Source: Phoebastria nigripes
Lineage: Eukaryota; Chordata; Aves; Procellariiformes; Diomedeidae
NCBI GenBank assembly: GCA_035582835.1
Contig: JAYKAV010000012.1
Coordinates: 1,763,877 to 1,827,876, forward strand
Length of the DNA stretch: 64,000 bases
Direction: 5' to 3'
Shown: positions 24,301 through 35,245 of the stretch, in pieces
Position numbering within the stretch: the first letter of the stretch is position 1
How the letters are laid out: the number at the start of each line of letters is the position of its first letter
Made by a program: the position numbers and the translations under genes
Notes under the pieces: generated by a model
Told to the model about the DNA's origin: nothing
What the model saw: only the letters and a program-made list of their open reading frames with translations
Database searches by the model: none

Positions 24301-26640
24301 AGGTAGCTCGGGAAGAAACCTTTGCATGAGACCAGGCTTCCAGACCTGGGTTCCTCATGTGCTCAGCATGGGGAAATCACCTGTTTTGTGTGGGGTGCCT
24401 TGAGGGTATCTTGCTTCTTTGAGAGACTCTTAATAAATCTGCACGATGGAATAGATGAACCACCGGGTCAATGATTCCAGTCTCATCAGAATACCAGAAA
24501 CCAATGCTTACAACCAGTGCTTACTTGTAAAAGAGACTTGTTTCATTTTAACTTCACCCCTAGTGACAATTGGAATGGTCTGAAGTGAAGGAATATCTAG
24601 GGAGCACTTCGAGATCAGAATGTGTGGGAACTAAACCCAAACTAATCTTAAATCTTGCAGGTGTGGCTATGCCACATTACACCACGTTGTAGACAAGACA
24701 AAGGAAGATCGAATGGAGAGCTTTTTTCTCAGTGAAACATGTAAATATTTGTACCTGGTATGTATATGTTCTTCATTTCAAAGATACTCTCTCGCATGGG
24801 CTGTGCACAAACATGACACAGCGAGGAGGCAGGACATTGTTAATTAGAAACTGTGCTGCGTCTGGGGAGGAGAGGGGTTTAGGTATCAGAGTGTTATCAG
24901 AGAATGCGCTGCTCTTCTTTCTTTGACCGTACCCTAATCTTGGAGGTTTGGGCAGCTGCTGGCTAGAGAGCTGGCAGCTCTTTTGGGGGGAGCTGGAAAG
25001 GAGAGGAAGCAAGACTGAAGGAAGCTACTGCTCAGCTCTCAGCTAAATTTCTGCTTGTAGCCATTTTGCCTGCCTCGCAGCAGCCTCCGATTTCTCCCCA
25101 TCAGGCTTTGGCAGTCACAGGAGAAAGCATTTGAGCCAACACTGCTTAACCTACTGTTCTCAATCTCCTTTAGTGTAGAAAAACAAATAAACCTGTGACT
25201 GAATGGAAACAGTGGATGCCAGCCTAGAAATGCCTGCATAGTGCAGCTTAGAAAAATACGGGCAGTTTAAGTTGTGTGAGAAGTTTTTCTTTTGCTCTCC
25301 CCTTTTAACTGTTAAAATAAATCCCTCTCATTTAAAACTATTTCCATTTGCTCTGACAGTAGTTACCCATTTAGCACTAAAAGGTATGCTTTCTGTGTGA
25401 TCCTTCAAATGCAGGAGTGCGTGTTTTTTAACTTACTGTTGATGGGACATGAAGAATGTTGCACACATACTATAGCTGTCTCTCCCATCTCTTGTTTAGT
25501 TGTTTGATGAAGAGAATCCACTGCATAAATCTGGAAATAANTATATGTTTACTACTGAGGGACACATTGTGTCTGTGGATGAACGTTTTCGTAACTCACT
25601 GTGGCAAGACATCCTCCCTGGAGAAGAGGACAGCACAGAAAAAATTAAACCTAACGAGTTAAAGGCAGTCAACTTCAGTTCTAACGTAAGAAATGCACGG
25701 AGTGTTCCTGGTTGTGTTGCTGGAGAAGGGATGTATGTTGAACTGGGTTAGGCAGTAGAAAAAGAGCCATTTGGAAGTGTTACTTTAGGGCTCTGCAGTG
25801 TTTCCTTTATAAATGTCAAATATCTGAGAAGCTCCCTTGTGAAAAACACTTTCAGTAGAGAAATGAATGCATTAGGATAATGTGAGAGTGATTATGTTGA
25901 AGGTGAAACCTGTCCCCTTTTAAGTATTTTGCAGCAATTAGTTTGTTCTTTGGGAATTTATTTCCAATTATTTTTCCCTTCCCCTTTTCTTTGCCCTTAA
26001 AATCTTCCAGTGTTGCTGTGATGGGGAAAGAGCAGAGGGTCATTTAAGCAGAGCTTTTTTTCCTTGGAATGGNTTTGAGGCATTCAAAGGTGACCTTTCT
26101 TAGCTAAGCATCAACTGAGTACAGAGCTATGGATCCAGTGCCTGTCACCAACCAAAATAGATATGTGTTTAATACAGTAGTAGTAGGTTCCAGCATGGTT
26201 CCTTTTCTCCTCCCCCCAGTCCTGCAGAAAAAGAGCATTATTTTAAAAAACATTCACAGTTGTCATAGTGAAGGAAGTCTCAGTTGAATAACAAGCTGCA
26301 GTAGTTTGGCGTGTATTTGGAAGCTTACAGCCTGCACTAAGAAAACACTTGCTGTTCATTTATGTGGTTTGTGCTGTAAGTTTGCAAAGAGTGGGGGAGA
26401 GTCTGGACCAAAAGTGCTATTGGGTGCAATTTTCTGTACTGGGAGGAAATCTATGGTTACTGATGCTGAAATGCCTGCTGGATTACAGAGGGTATGGGAT
26501 TGCCTGTTTTCGTATTTGAGTTCTTAAAAATATTCTCATTTTGTTAACAGTGTAACAGAGTTCCTGATGAGAGGAGATACTTACTGCCATTGAAGAGTAA
26601 CTACATGAGACAAATTGATCGAATGGTGGGCTTGATCTGA
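14924..26640 (+). CDS. EDEM1: EDEM1, ER degradation-enhancing alpha-mannosidase-like protein 1 (complete)
   Basis: Twelve exons join in frame (1857 nt) into 618 residues. Family knowledge: EDEM1 is an ER glycoside hydrolase family 47 member that trims or recognises mannose on misfolded glycoproteins and hands them to SEL1L/HRD1 for ERAD. It is induced by the unfolded protein response. The N-terminus has a hydrophobic signal/anchor segment (about residues 5-33), then a Pro/Gly-rich linker, then the GH47 domain from about residue 82 ([12 protein letters not shown]) to about 550. Catalytic-type residues by alignment with ER mannosidase I are Glu192 (FEATIR), Asp337 ([13 protein letters not shown]) and Glu460 (LRPELVES), with the Ca-binding Thr546-Glu547 in TTEGH. 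NxS/T sites are at Asn148, Asn165, Asn266 and Asn309. The protein ends IDRMVGLI. It is 39 residues shorter than human (657), nearly all lost in the linker. Start chosen by MQWR homology. The gene spans only 11.7 kb. Confidence 0.97.
15334..15426 (+). other. EDEM1: EDEM1 intron 1, 93 bp with G-quadruplex motif
   Basis: A very short intron. Its non-template strand carries five G tracts (4-5 G each) separated by single bases at 15348-15372, then alternating GGG/CCC palindromic units to about 15390. Donor GTGAGT, acceptor TTCTCTTCCAG. Retention would put TGA directly after codon 137. Confidence 0.9.
15427..15499 (+). CDS. EDEM1: EDEM1 exon 2, residues 137-161
   Basis: A 73-nt exon encoding [20 protein letters not shown] and DTLA. 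It contains the Asn148 glycosylation sequon and is still inside the CpG island. Donor GTGAGT. Confidence 0.95.
15500..18470 (+). other. EDEM1: EDEM1 intron 2 (about 3.0 kb)
   Basis: The first 60 bases are still GC-rich. The intron contains A20 at about 16367-16386 and an old CR1 fragment (about 16740-17100). Nothing coding was seen. Confidence 0.85.
16740..17100 (+). mobile_element. old CR1 LINE 3' fragment in EDEM1 intron 2
   Basis: The sequence resembles the CR1 3' coding end as I remember it: the 'AAATTTTGGTGATCTT...' and 'GAATACTGCTGTACTTTGGTGTTC' type modules (a tract that in intact copies encodes a Leu-Glu-Tyr-Cys-like string), then a 'GAAAGAGCTCTGATTGTTT...' type module. It is diverged and 5' truncated, with no intact reading frame. 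Edges are approximate. Confidence 0.6.
18471..18574 (+). CDS. EDEM1: EDEM1 exon 3, residues 162-196, catalytic Glu192
   Basis: A 104-nt exon encoding [20 protein letters not shown] and on through [14 protein letters not shown]. Glu192 in FEATIR aligns with the general-acid Glu330 of ER mannosidase I. Asn165 is a glycosylation sequon. Confidence 0.95.
19398..19569 (+). CDS. EDEM1: EDEM1 exon 4, residues 196-253
   Basis: A 172-nt exon from [20 protein letters not shown] to [12 protein letters not shown]. Acceptor CCCACAG, donor GTAAGT. Confidence 0.95.
20048..20103. repeat. direct and inverted copies of a 14-bp unit
   Basis: TTCTTGAATACTGC occurs at 20048-20061 and 20090-20103. Between them an inverted copy forms a perfect 10-bp stem (20073-20082 with 20087-20096, loop TGCG). 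A local structure in EDEM1 intron 4 with unknown meaning. Confidence 0.8.
20732..20915 (+). CDS. EDEM1: EDEM1 exon 5, residues 254-315
   Basis: A 184-nt exon from [20 protein letters not shown] to RSNNTGLL, with sequons at Asn266 and Asn309 and the conserved [10 protein letters not shown] and GDSTFE segments. Donor GTAATC. Confidence 0.95.
21446..21620 (+). CDS. EDEM1: EDEM1 exon 6, residues 315-373, catalytic Asp337
   Basis: A 175-nt exon from [20 protein letters not shown] to IQNHLRRG. Asp337 in [11 protein letters not shown] aligns with Asp463 of ER mannosidase I. Human has Leu where Ser336 sits. Confidence 0.95.
22196..22316 (+). CDS. EDEM1: EDEM1 exon 7, residues 373-413
   Basis: A 121-nt exon encoding [20 protein letters not shown] to LQAFFPGLQ. 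Donor GTAAAC. Confidence 0.95.
22783..22953 (+). CDS. EDEM1: EDEM1 exon 8, residues 414-470, catalytic Glu460
   Basis: A 171-nt phase-0 exon from [20 protein letters not shown] to ESTYLLYQ. Glu460 in RPE aligns with Glu599 and Glu463 with Glu602 of ER mannosidase I. Confidence 0.95.
23566..23639 (+). CDS. EDEM1: EDEM1 exon 9, residues 471-495
   Basis: A 74-nt exon encoding [20 protein letters not shown] and YTKA, ending two bases into Lys495. The donor is GTCAGT, weaker than its neighbours, but is fixed by the reading frame into [10 protein letters not shown]. Confidence 0.94.
24661..24757 (+). CDS. EDEM1: EDEM1 exon 10, residues 495-527
   Basis: A 97-nt exon encoding [20 protein letters not shown] to SETCKYLYL. 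Acceptor CTTGCAG, donor GTATGT. Confidence 0.95.
25500..25685 (+). CDS. EDEM1: EDEM1 exon 11, residues 528-589, Ca-binding Thr546
   Basis: A 186-nt phase-0 exon from [13 protein letters not shown] to AVNFSSN, with [14 protein letters not shown] carrying the Ca-binding Thr546 and Glu547. An N at 25541 leaves residue 541 as Asn or Lys. The tract after VDE (residues about 555-585) is acidic and diverged from human, consistent with a flexible tail. Confidence 0.94.
26551..26640 (+). CDS. EDEM1: EDEM1 exon 12, residues 590-618 and stop
   Basis: Encodes [20 protein letters not shown] to DRMVGLI, then TGA at 26638-26640. There is no KDEL-type ER retrieval signal, as is usual for EDEM1. Confidence 0.96.
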   Translation, partial: CNRVPDERRYLLPLKSNYMRQIDRMVGLI

Positions 26641-26914
26641 ATGGTTCTTCAGAATAACTTTTATCATATGTCAGGAGGAGCATGGGATTTGGCTGTAGAC
26701 ATTCCTCTCCTCTTCAGCTTACACACCTGCATATGCTGAGTCACTTGGGTATCCCCCGTGCTTGTTAGTTTTCAATTATGGACATGAAGGGAGATGAAGT
26801 TCTCTTACGAGTTCCGTCTTCTGAACTGTGGTAACTCCATATGCCACCTGAATAGAGATTTCTTGTTTTAAGACTTCCTATGAAAAATGTTGTTGCAAAT
26901 GAAGGCTGAATATA

Positions 26915-26917
<3 letters not shown>

Positions 26918-26972
<55 letters not shown>
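26918..26972. repeat. EDEM1: uninterrupted A55 homopolymer in EDEM1 3' UTR
   Basis: Fifty-five consecutive A bases about 280 bases after the EDEM1 stop. No retroposed gene sequence or recognisable SINE precedes it. Length is probably polymorphic or imprecise in the assembly. Confidence 0.9.
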
Positions 26973-26977
<5 letters not shown>

Positions 26978-28550
26978 GTGCCACTTAGCTACCTCTTTGT
27001 AGCTGTATTACAAATGTCCCTTTAGAAAAGGGTCTAGTATTTAATTTGAAATGATCTTGGGATTGGGGAAGGAATGGGAAAGTGCAATTTCTTACACCAA
27101 GTTTAATCATTGAATTATTCTGACTAGCAATACACAACCTTAAGTACTACTCAGGTAGGAACCCACTGGTAATGGGTTTTGCTGAAACAAAAATGCTGTA
27201 TCTAGAATAGTATCTTGAAAAGATAACTCCTGATCATATAAGAAGCTATCAGTATAGTCGTGATATCCCTCATATACACAGTTGTATAGACCTGCATGGT
27301 CACAAGAGGCTGTGGCTGCAGAAACCAGTAATAAAACAAATCAGGTGCCTTTTTTTTTGTAAGGGAATGGAGGGGAGGGAAGGGGAAATTGCAAAGCCAC
27401 TCAGCTGTCCAAGCAGCTAACTTTATATAGCTTAGCTGAGCAGAAGTTCCAAAGGTTTCGTTGTTTGCCATGTATCTAGTGCCTTTTCAGGAGAGATGCT
27501 GCTAAGAACTGGTGTAACAGTACATGAAGAACAAACTATTTCACATTCCTGACAGCATGAATATGTTAGTGCCTTAAGTTTTCTTCACTAGCAGAAAAAA
27601 CTGAGCTTGCCTGGGAAGGTGGATAAAGTATTTCTGACTAGCTAGTTACAAAATACAGTGGATCCCAAAGTAACTTAAAAAGTAACTTACAGATGAGATG
27701 ACTTCTCTTTTTTTTTTTTTTTTTTTTTTGTAAAGATACTGCAAGAATCTCAGCTGCTGTGCCCATCCCAAAGAATACTTGTGGGCTGGATTTACTGTCA
27801 ATGTCAGTTTGGTTAGTAACGGGACTGCCTCTGCGTCACCCTGGGGATGGCGTCAGTAAGAGGTCTGAGCCTGCAGTATGCTAACTTGCCTCTGCCACAA
27901 GACAGTTTGGTACATGCNGTTGTAACAGGGTCATGGCTGCAGCAGCTATCGATGCTGACTGTAGTGCTATACTGTACCTNTAAACTGTGCCTTTTGGTTG
28001 CAGTGAGGAATGGTGAAAAAATGCTGTTGCTTTATCCCACCGTCTTGAAATACAGCTCAGATATGTTTGAGGAATAACTGTCTATGAACTTTCAGGAAGA
28101 AAGCAGTTAAATTCAGGCAGGGCTGTTGAGGGATGAAAACAAACTGAGGCCAAAACAACTTATTCTAAATATAACGTTTTTTTTTTTTTTTTTCAGTGGC
28201 TCCCCATTGCTTACATGCTTTTTACTTTTGACTACAGTTGAAGTAGTTGAATGTTACTGTTGGGTTAATTATTTTTAAATTAAGGCTTAAATATAAGGGC
28301 AAACGATCTGCTGTATTTTCACCTTCTTATAACAACATCGGTTTGCATAAACCATATGTTGCAACTCAAAACGTTTCTAATAAATATGAAGTTAGTGCTG
28401 AAGAGGTTATTATTTGAATCTTTTGGTATACAGATGCATCTCAGGGACTTCGTTGTAGAATCTTCTCTTCCATGATAGTTGGATCTTGTATTCAGGCAAA
28501 AAAAAAAAAAAAAATATCCTGTCTTCTTAGTCTTATTGTGTGTGTTTTAA

Positions 28551-28578
28551 GGGGGGGAGGTTTGGAGGGGGGAGAGGG
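28551..28578 (+). other. EDEM1: G-rich tract, possible RNA quadruplex in EDEM1 3' UTR
   Basis: G runs of 7, 2, 2, 6 and 3 lie within 28 bases on the sense strand. The runs of 7 and 6 can each supply two tracts. Confidence 0.4.
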
Positions 28579-29765
28579 AAATATGTTAAGGTTTCCCAAA
28601 ACATTGCAATAGAATCGGTTGCCTTGATATTTAAGGCAGCTGGCAATTCCAACCACTGTAGAATTGGCTTTGCAAACCTATTACTGGAATGTCTTAGTTG
28701 CCTATTTCAAAGCAAAACATGAATTAAAGGTGTTATGATCCAAAGAGGTATTGGGAGAGGTTCAAGGTATAGCTTCTTAACCAGTAAACATTGCCTGGGC
28801 ATGCAGGTATGCTTCAGTTTGTAAACATGTAAAGAAGTGCAGGAGGATGCGTAAAGGGAGTGCTTTCTGCTGGCNGAGGGAGGCAGAAAGCAAAAATGTC
28901 TGGGCTTTCTGAAATGCTGCTACTGGGCCAGATCTTTTAATTGTAGCTCTGAAGTGAGGAGTGCTTGGTAGCGTGGAAGCCAAACACGGCATTCCACAAC
29001 TGGCCGTTTAAAATCATGGCATAGCAGATGCCAGGACGGACNTTGCCCTAGGTGTGTTGGTGGCTGCGCCTGGGAATGATTTTTCCCTGGCTCGCAGTTT
29101 AGCTCTCTGAATGTGCATTATATACCTTGCAATTGCCTCTCGGTGTTTTGTGCCTTCTGAAGCACCTGAACCCTGGTAAGGGTTCCAGCCAAGTGTTATG
29201 CACAGAAATCTGTTTCAGAGTTTTCCTCAGAGAATTACCTGACTGTAATGAAGTTGCACAACTGTTCTGCCGCCATGCTTTTCCCTCTTGTATATTGCCA
29301 GAAATAGAGTGAAAGGTAGCTGTAGAACGGGAACAGTATGGGCAGGTATTGCAGCCTTTCAGCCCTTAGTGACTTGGACCGTTACAGTGCCAAATAGTAT
29401 ATGTCAGCTTCTTGTTAGAAACTGCATTGAAATTTGTGTTGCCAAGGTGATCTGACAGTCATCTTTCCATAGGAATGGTTTTTGTCTACAAGGAGACTGG
29501 TGCTGACTACGTGGTAAAAGGCTTTGTATTCTTTAAGGAGCCAATTTTTCTTCCTCTGTTTTAAAAATGCTTTGATACGTTTTTACTCTGTAATGACAGG
29601 GCACATGTTAATGCACTAAAATTGAAACTTCTGTGTAAGTCAATGATATCAAAACGAAATTGATAACACTGCTGGAATAACTTNCTGAAACAGACTTTTG
29701 TATGTCTTGGTATAATGTGCAATATAAATTTTTCCAAATTAAAAATGCAATGTATGCTTAATTGT

Positions 29766-32700
29766 TGTTTTTCCATGAAGTATTTAATTGCGGATGGGAA
29801 ATTTTTAAGAGGACCAAATGCTCTTTCATGAAATGTCCTAAATTTTCAAAACTGAGCTTAAATTCTACAAATCTGCATTAAAAATGGTGTATTTTACCAC
29901 TTTTATGTGTGTTTTTCTCATAGTGTAGTTCTTGTAAGGCCATTGTGAAGCTTGCAGGTGATCTCCCAAACTCAGGGAAAAGATGAATTTCAGTGTGTAT
30001 ACCCGATCTTTGCCATTCACCAGACAGGAAAACTTCAGCAGTTGAGGGTGACCTGGGAGTAGGGGTGAGTAAAGGAAAACATAGCTGAAGTCTGTGTTCA
30101 AGCAGATTTGTGGCTCTCATTCAAGTTCTCCGTGACTTGGCCCATCTGAAGACCTCAAGACCTCTGACTTCAGTAACAAAAGTCCCCGATCAGTTCTCTA
30201 GTTCTGTTGTAGGTGTCCATGGCGGTCTTGGTGTGTGTGGAGAATGTAAGTCTCTGACTGCGTGCCCCGAAGAGGGTAGGCTGGGGATTCACTTTTTTTA
30301 TGAGCGAGCCCTAGTCATGAACTGTCGCTGCTGAGAGCATTGCTGTCTATTACAGCAAATACCATGTTACTCTGCTTTCTTAGAGGTTGGGCATACTGCT
30401 GGGTATTTTGGGGAGGAAGGAAAAGACTGCCTCAACCAGAACTTAACAGTTTTTGTCTCCAAGGATACCTTGGCTCTGTCTTTGCCTTAGACCTGGTTAG
30501 CTTGGGAATGCATAATTGAGGTGTGCAAGAAATAGCTTTCATTTTCCCTGGGGGAAATGAGACTTCTCAACCATATCCTTGCAATAGCACACACAGTAAG
30601 TTTATGGTTTAGAGAAGGGATTACTCTCTGGTGAGGGCTTTCTTGCCAGCTTCATCTGCCTTGGTTACTAGACATGAGATGCCTTCTTACGTATGCTGGA
30701 TTTTCATCTAATTGGAACAAGGGATGGCTGCTTACTGCAGGAAAATAAAAAAAACGCCCCACCTCCAAAACAAAAAGCAGCTTTCTTCTCCCTCCGTCCC
30801 CCTTTCATTTTCCCTGCATAATGATTTGAGGAGCAGCCTGCGCTGAAAGCAGTGATTTGATGTGGAATGAAGAAATGAAGTGTGGTGGCGTCAACCTGTT
30901 GGCCTCGTGAGCAGGTAGCTGAGTCTGAGTAAGTACTGACCTACTTGCTGGTGTTTCCTAATACCACTTTCTCCAAGTTGGTCCATGAAGAACCTAGCGC
31001 AGGTGGGGATTCTGCACTGAGAACCTTGCTGGGCTCTTTCCAGTCTATGGGTAATTGGGAAATAGCTCACGCCGTGTTTAAAAACGGAGGAATGTGGAAA
31101 CAAGCTATCTGACCATCACTTTGATATTTTTTTTCTTTTTTATTTTTTCTCCTGGATTTGTTTTCTCTTTGACTGACATTATCTCCTCTGTTGTTTTCTG
31201 TTCTGTAGTCCTGATTCAAAGGCCGTTGAAGCTGACAGGGCACTTTCTGTTGTCTGTCTTGATCAAACTCCCAAGTTACAAGGAAATGTCTCTGGAACAC
31301 GCATGATTGGATTTTTGTAATGTTTTTAAAGTTTCTCTGAATTCTTGGATGATGAGATTTTTGCCCATCTAATGCTACTTTTGCTGGATTCAGACTTCTA
31401 AGTCTCAATTCTGAAGTAAGTGTAAGTGGGCTGAAATTCTGATTTTGGGGAAAGAACCAGAGCTCTAATGTTTTCACTGTGGTTGCACATTTACTAGTGG
31501 CGTCACTGCCCTGAGCTACTATTTGCTGTCTTTCCTTACCTTGTCTTGCTTCCTTATCTGCTGTCAGGCAGTTGGTTGGTCAGTGTGTTACAGCTCTGAA
31601 GTGGGACTGAGTGTTTTGATTGCAGTTTCTCTTAAGTCCGCATTTAAGAAAATACCTCAGAAAAGCCACTCTTCCCATTCTTGGTTTTCTGGCAGATTTG
31701 AGTACAGTAAGATAGTACGTGATAAAAGATCTAAAGTCCAAAAGTGTGCGTGAGAACTCATTTTTTTAGGGTATAATGCATCAGGCCGAACTAGTATTGC
31801 AGCTAAAAAGAAGTGACTTCTGGTAGCTGTGGACAAAGGTCTTTGGCTTGGGCTCCTGTGCATTTGGTGGCAATGCTGTAGATCTGATCTGCTTCCACCA
31901 GAGACCACTCTTGTGCCACTCTTTGAAGATTTCTGTCTGTTGTATAGCAGCAAGACAACAGTAATATCTTGAAGGTGGAGTGTTGGAAAATGTAGTTTTA
32001 TAGCTTTGTGGAGCACCGCTTCTCCTTTGGGGGGAACTGCAAAGCGTTAAGGAAAGATAAGTGTGAAAGGCAAAGATGTGTTGTGCTGCCAGCAGCCCGT
32101 CCCAGCCGCACCACTCCCTCGCTGTGCTTCTCCCCGTGGGTACGGAAAAGTTGTCTCTTCTAGTTCCTAGAGACATTTACCTTTGTCCTTGCTTGAAACT
32201 TCTTTTAGAGAGAAATTTTGTTTCGCTGATCACCACTCGTATAGTTTATTCACCTAAAAGAGATCAGCAAGTGTTTGATGAAAGCTGCTTTGTACTACTT
32301 TTGCCTCATTTGTCCCACACTTAACTTATACTGATGAGAAGGCCATTTGATTGGAAAGATTATATTGAAAAGCATCTTTTTTTTNCCCCCAAAGATAATG
32401 CAATTTCTGTTGCCTTAAATTTTGCATGACTATAGAAGATGACAGCTTGGGAGAGCTGCTCTGGCCTCATTAGCACAACTCGGTGTTCCAGTGTCGAGAG
32501 TTGGTTGCTCCCGTTTGCCAGGAGGAGACGGCAGGTTTGATTCTTAAAATAGTAATTCTATGAAGTTCTGTAAAACCATGTTTTTAATTAGGTAGTGCTA
32601 ATAGGGGTGAAAAAGGTACCGGTATGTCCCAGCCCGTAACTGGTGAAGATGCACCGACCTCCTGCGAGCTGTGCAAGTCACAGGCAGGAGCACTACCGAT

Positions 32701-33239
32701 GGTGCTGGGCGACGGACATGGGGTAGGAGCTGCCGCGGTGGCTGGGTGAGCTGGGACCAGCCACGGTCCATGCTTTTTGATCAGGTGTGGATTTACCAGA
32801 TCGGGAAAGGAGCTGGAGGAGGTTTAGACCTTTCCTGCTCCCTGTCCATCTCTCTGAGGCAGCTCCGCGTGGCTCAGCCTGGTCTTGCAGCGTAAATCCG
32901 TCTGAAGTCTCTGCCCATGCTGCAACCTCAGTGTAAGCATTCATCAAGTGGATGCTTAAATTCAAGTGATTTCACCCACTGTTTCAAATGAAAAATATGT
33001 GTAAAGAAGCTTCCTGAGCGCATTGCGGCTCGCCACCATATGCCAGTCCCCACGAGGAACAATTAGTGTGGCTGGGAGCACCCCAGCGACCTCCCCTGCC
33101 CTTGGGGAGGGTGGAGATCGTACTGACTGCTCCCTTGGCAAACCTCTCCTTGGAGGACATTGTTGCACATTTTGAGAGGCAGATCACAAAATGCAGTGGC
33201 ATTTGCACGCTCAAGGCAAGTGCTCTAAAAATGTGAAAA
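29766..33239. other. intergenic region downstream of EDEM1
   Basis: No gene, RNA or clear mobile element recognised. There is an AATAAA at about 30744-30749. Open frames (for example 31067-31477 and 31781-32176 on the minus strand) are shorter than about 140 codons, have no recognisable motif and look like chance. Confidence 0.7.
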
Positions 33240-33694
33240 TTAAAAAAAAAAAAAATAATTTTTACTTTATTAATATTTTTGAATAATTGAAATTACTTGC
33301 CCTGTAAGGCCCAGAGGCTTTCACAATAATGGCAATCTGCATACTATTAATTTTTTATAATGTTCATTTGGTGGAATAAATAATTCTTAACATTAATAGC
33401 TCTTGAAAAGTACCATGAATCAATTATCTTCATCATGTATTGGTAGTGCTAGCAATCTGGCATTATGTAGTTTGGTCAAGGAGCCGCATTTTGTTAACTT
33501 CAGATGAAATACAAAACTGTTTTGAAAAAAATACCGCTTTTTCCTCCTCTTTTACAGAAGAGATTGATTTTAAAGCAGCCTTCAGGAGGAAAAATTAACT
33601 GTAAAAGGTGTTTTTAAATAAGCATTTTTAATAGAACAAATATCCCCTTGCTCTCAGATGCTGCTTAATGAAAAAACAAATTATGCGGTAGCTA

Positions 33695-33759
<65 letters not shown>

Positions 33760-34160
33760 AAATGATTACTCCTCCTTTCCTTTTGCTTCCACACCCGCAG
33801 CTGAGTGCAGCACTGATACACCACAGCAGAGCCTGGATCTGCATTTTATGCACATCAACAGGCTTTTTGCCAGTTTAATGTGCTGTCATTAAGCAGTGTG
33901 GTACTTTGCGGAGTGTAGTAAGAATAATTAATCCATAATTCAGTGACAGAAAAATCACATCCAACAGAGTTGGGGTTGTTTTTTTTCCAGCTTTTTTTTT
34001 TTTTNCTTTTTTTTTCTCTCTTTTTCCCACTATATAAGCCCCAGCCAGTGCATTTTGCACCCGATTGTGCAATGATTGGAGACTGACAGGCTGAAGCCCT
34101 TTGCTGCCCGCCAGGTCAGAGCAGGTTGCATGATATTATGCAAAGCTGCAATAATAGCCA
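33240..34160. promoter_or_regulatory. candidate conserved noncoding block split by a T59 tract
   Basis: AT-rich DNA of mostly complex, non-repetitive sequence with many homeodomain-like cores (TAATTA, ATTAAT, ATAATTAATCC near 33925), resembling vertebrate desert enhancers. T59 lies at 33699-33757. At the right edge are a TATATAAG box (34031-34038), an ATTGTGCAAT C/EBP-type palindrome (34064-34073) and a reversed CCAAT box (34075-34079). No alignment was available, so conservation is inferred from composition. Confidence 0.35.
33699..33757. repeat. uninterrupted T59 homopolymer
   Basis: Fifty-nine consecutive T bases in the desert, with no retroposon body visible on either side. A second interrupted T tract lies at about 33991-34017. 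Confidence 0.9.
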
Positions 34161-35067
34161 GTGACACTTCGATGGCAGTTTTATGCTCGCCGGGTCACTG
34201 AGGTTGGGCGGCTGCTCTCCCAGATAGTGAGAGATGGAGATGCTGGCTGGTGGGCTGGGGCACGCTGGAAACGAGAGGCTTTGGTATTGCCAGCTGCGGA
34301 GCGGGACGTGTGGCAGTGGCCCCGTCCNGTCCCCCATGGCTCAGCCGGGGAAGCTCCGGACATTTCTCGGGCTGCGTGGGAGCAANGCGCTTATCACTGC
34401 TTGCTGCTGCTGCAGCCACCAGCCAGAGCTGCTGGGCACCGACCTGCAAAAAAACCCAGAGAAAAGCTCCTTAAGGATACTGGAATTGATGCTTTTCATT
34501 TAAAATGGGTGAAATTCCTGAAAATAGTTAAATTATGGCACGGATGCAGTTGTGCCTTGGAGTAGATGGAATGTTCTCTCTGCTGCTTCTATTACAGCTT
34601 GGCTTTCAGCTTCATCATCTTTGTCTGCAGGGGAGCGGGAAGGGCAGCCTTCCCAAAATCTCTCCTCAGATCTCGGCAGCTGCCAAACCCATGCGAAGCT
34701 CAAATGATAGCAGCGTCCCAGTCTTCAACTAGAAGAAACCTTGAATAATACCTGGTCGGTACGACCCTTCGTACCTGTGATCACCCGGTGGGAGCAGGAC
34801 ACGGGGCACCTTGATCAAACACCGGCAGACTGGGGGCTGGAAACGCTCTGTTCATGCTCAACCTGTCGATGTGAAAAATTCCTGTTCATTAGAAAATTCG
34901 GGTGAGTGCATGTCCCTTTTCCTCATCTTGCGCTCCTGAGAGGATATTGCACATGAAAAATCCAGTGCGTACAGCTGGGAGGTCCCGTGGGNCTGTGCTT
35001 CCCAGTGCAAATCGGTGGTATGAGTTAGGTCAGCTCTTTGCACGGGTGCTTTGCACCTTCCTCCTCC
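34161..35067. other. intergenic, moderately GC-rich, no gene seen
   Basis: Mixed-composition DNA with several short overlapping open frames on both strands between 34161 and 34565, a pattern expected of GC-rich non-coding sequence. No recognisable homology. Confidence 0.6.
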
Positions 35068-35245
35068 TCTTTGAGCACTAGCGCAGGTTGCCCAGAAAGG
35101 CTGTGGAGTCTCCATTTGTGGGGATGCTCAGAAGCGTCTGGGCATGGTCCTGGGCAACCAGCTCTGGGTGGCCCTGCTTGAGCAGGGGGTTGGACCAGGA
35201 GACCTCCAGAGGTGCCTCCAGCCTCAACCAGCCTGGGGTCTTCAC
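35068..35245 (+). mobile_element. CR1 LINE 3' end fragment
   Basis: Close to the avian CR1 3' region as I know it: GCAGGTTGCCCAGAAAGGCT, TGTGGAGTCTCCAT, the 'CTGGGCATGGTCCTGGGCAA' type module, 'CTGCTTGAGCAGGGGGTTGG' and GGAGACCTCCAGAGGTGCCT. It lacks the terminal (ATTCTATG)n tail and is 5' truncated. Edges are approximate. Confidence 0.85.

Larger units (their letters stand above)
22954..26550 (+). other. EDEM1: EDEM1 introns 8-11
   Basis: Introns are 22954-23565, 23640-24660, 24758-25499 and 25686-26550, all GT-AG. The intron 9 donor is the weaker GTCAGT. I see no other gene, RNA or clear mobile element in them. Confidence 0.85.
26641..29765 (+). other. EDEM1: EDEM1 3' UTR (predicted extent)
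   Basis: No open frame of note follows the stop. Candidate poly(A) signals are AATAAA at 27330-27335 and 28379-28384 and ATTAAA at 29738-29743, the last followed by T/G-rich sequence. Human EDEM1 has a 3' UTR of several kb, so the distal end is favoured. It contains A55 (26918-26972) and a G-rich tract (28551-28578) able to form a quadruplex. The 3' limit is inferred. Confidence 0.5.

Noticed and set aside
26765..26977. Minus-strand Phe-rich open frame
   Set aside because: It is the translation of the A55 homopolymer.
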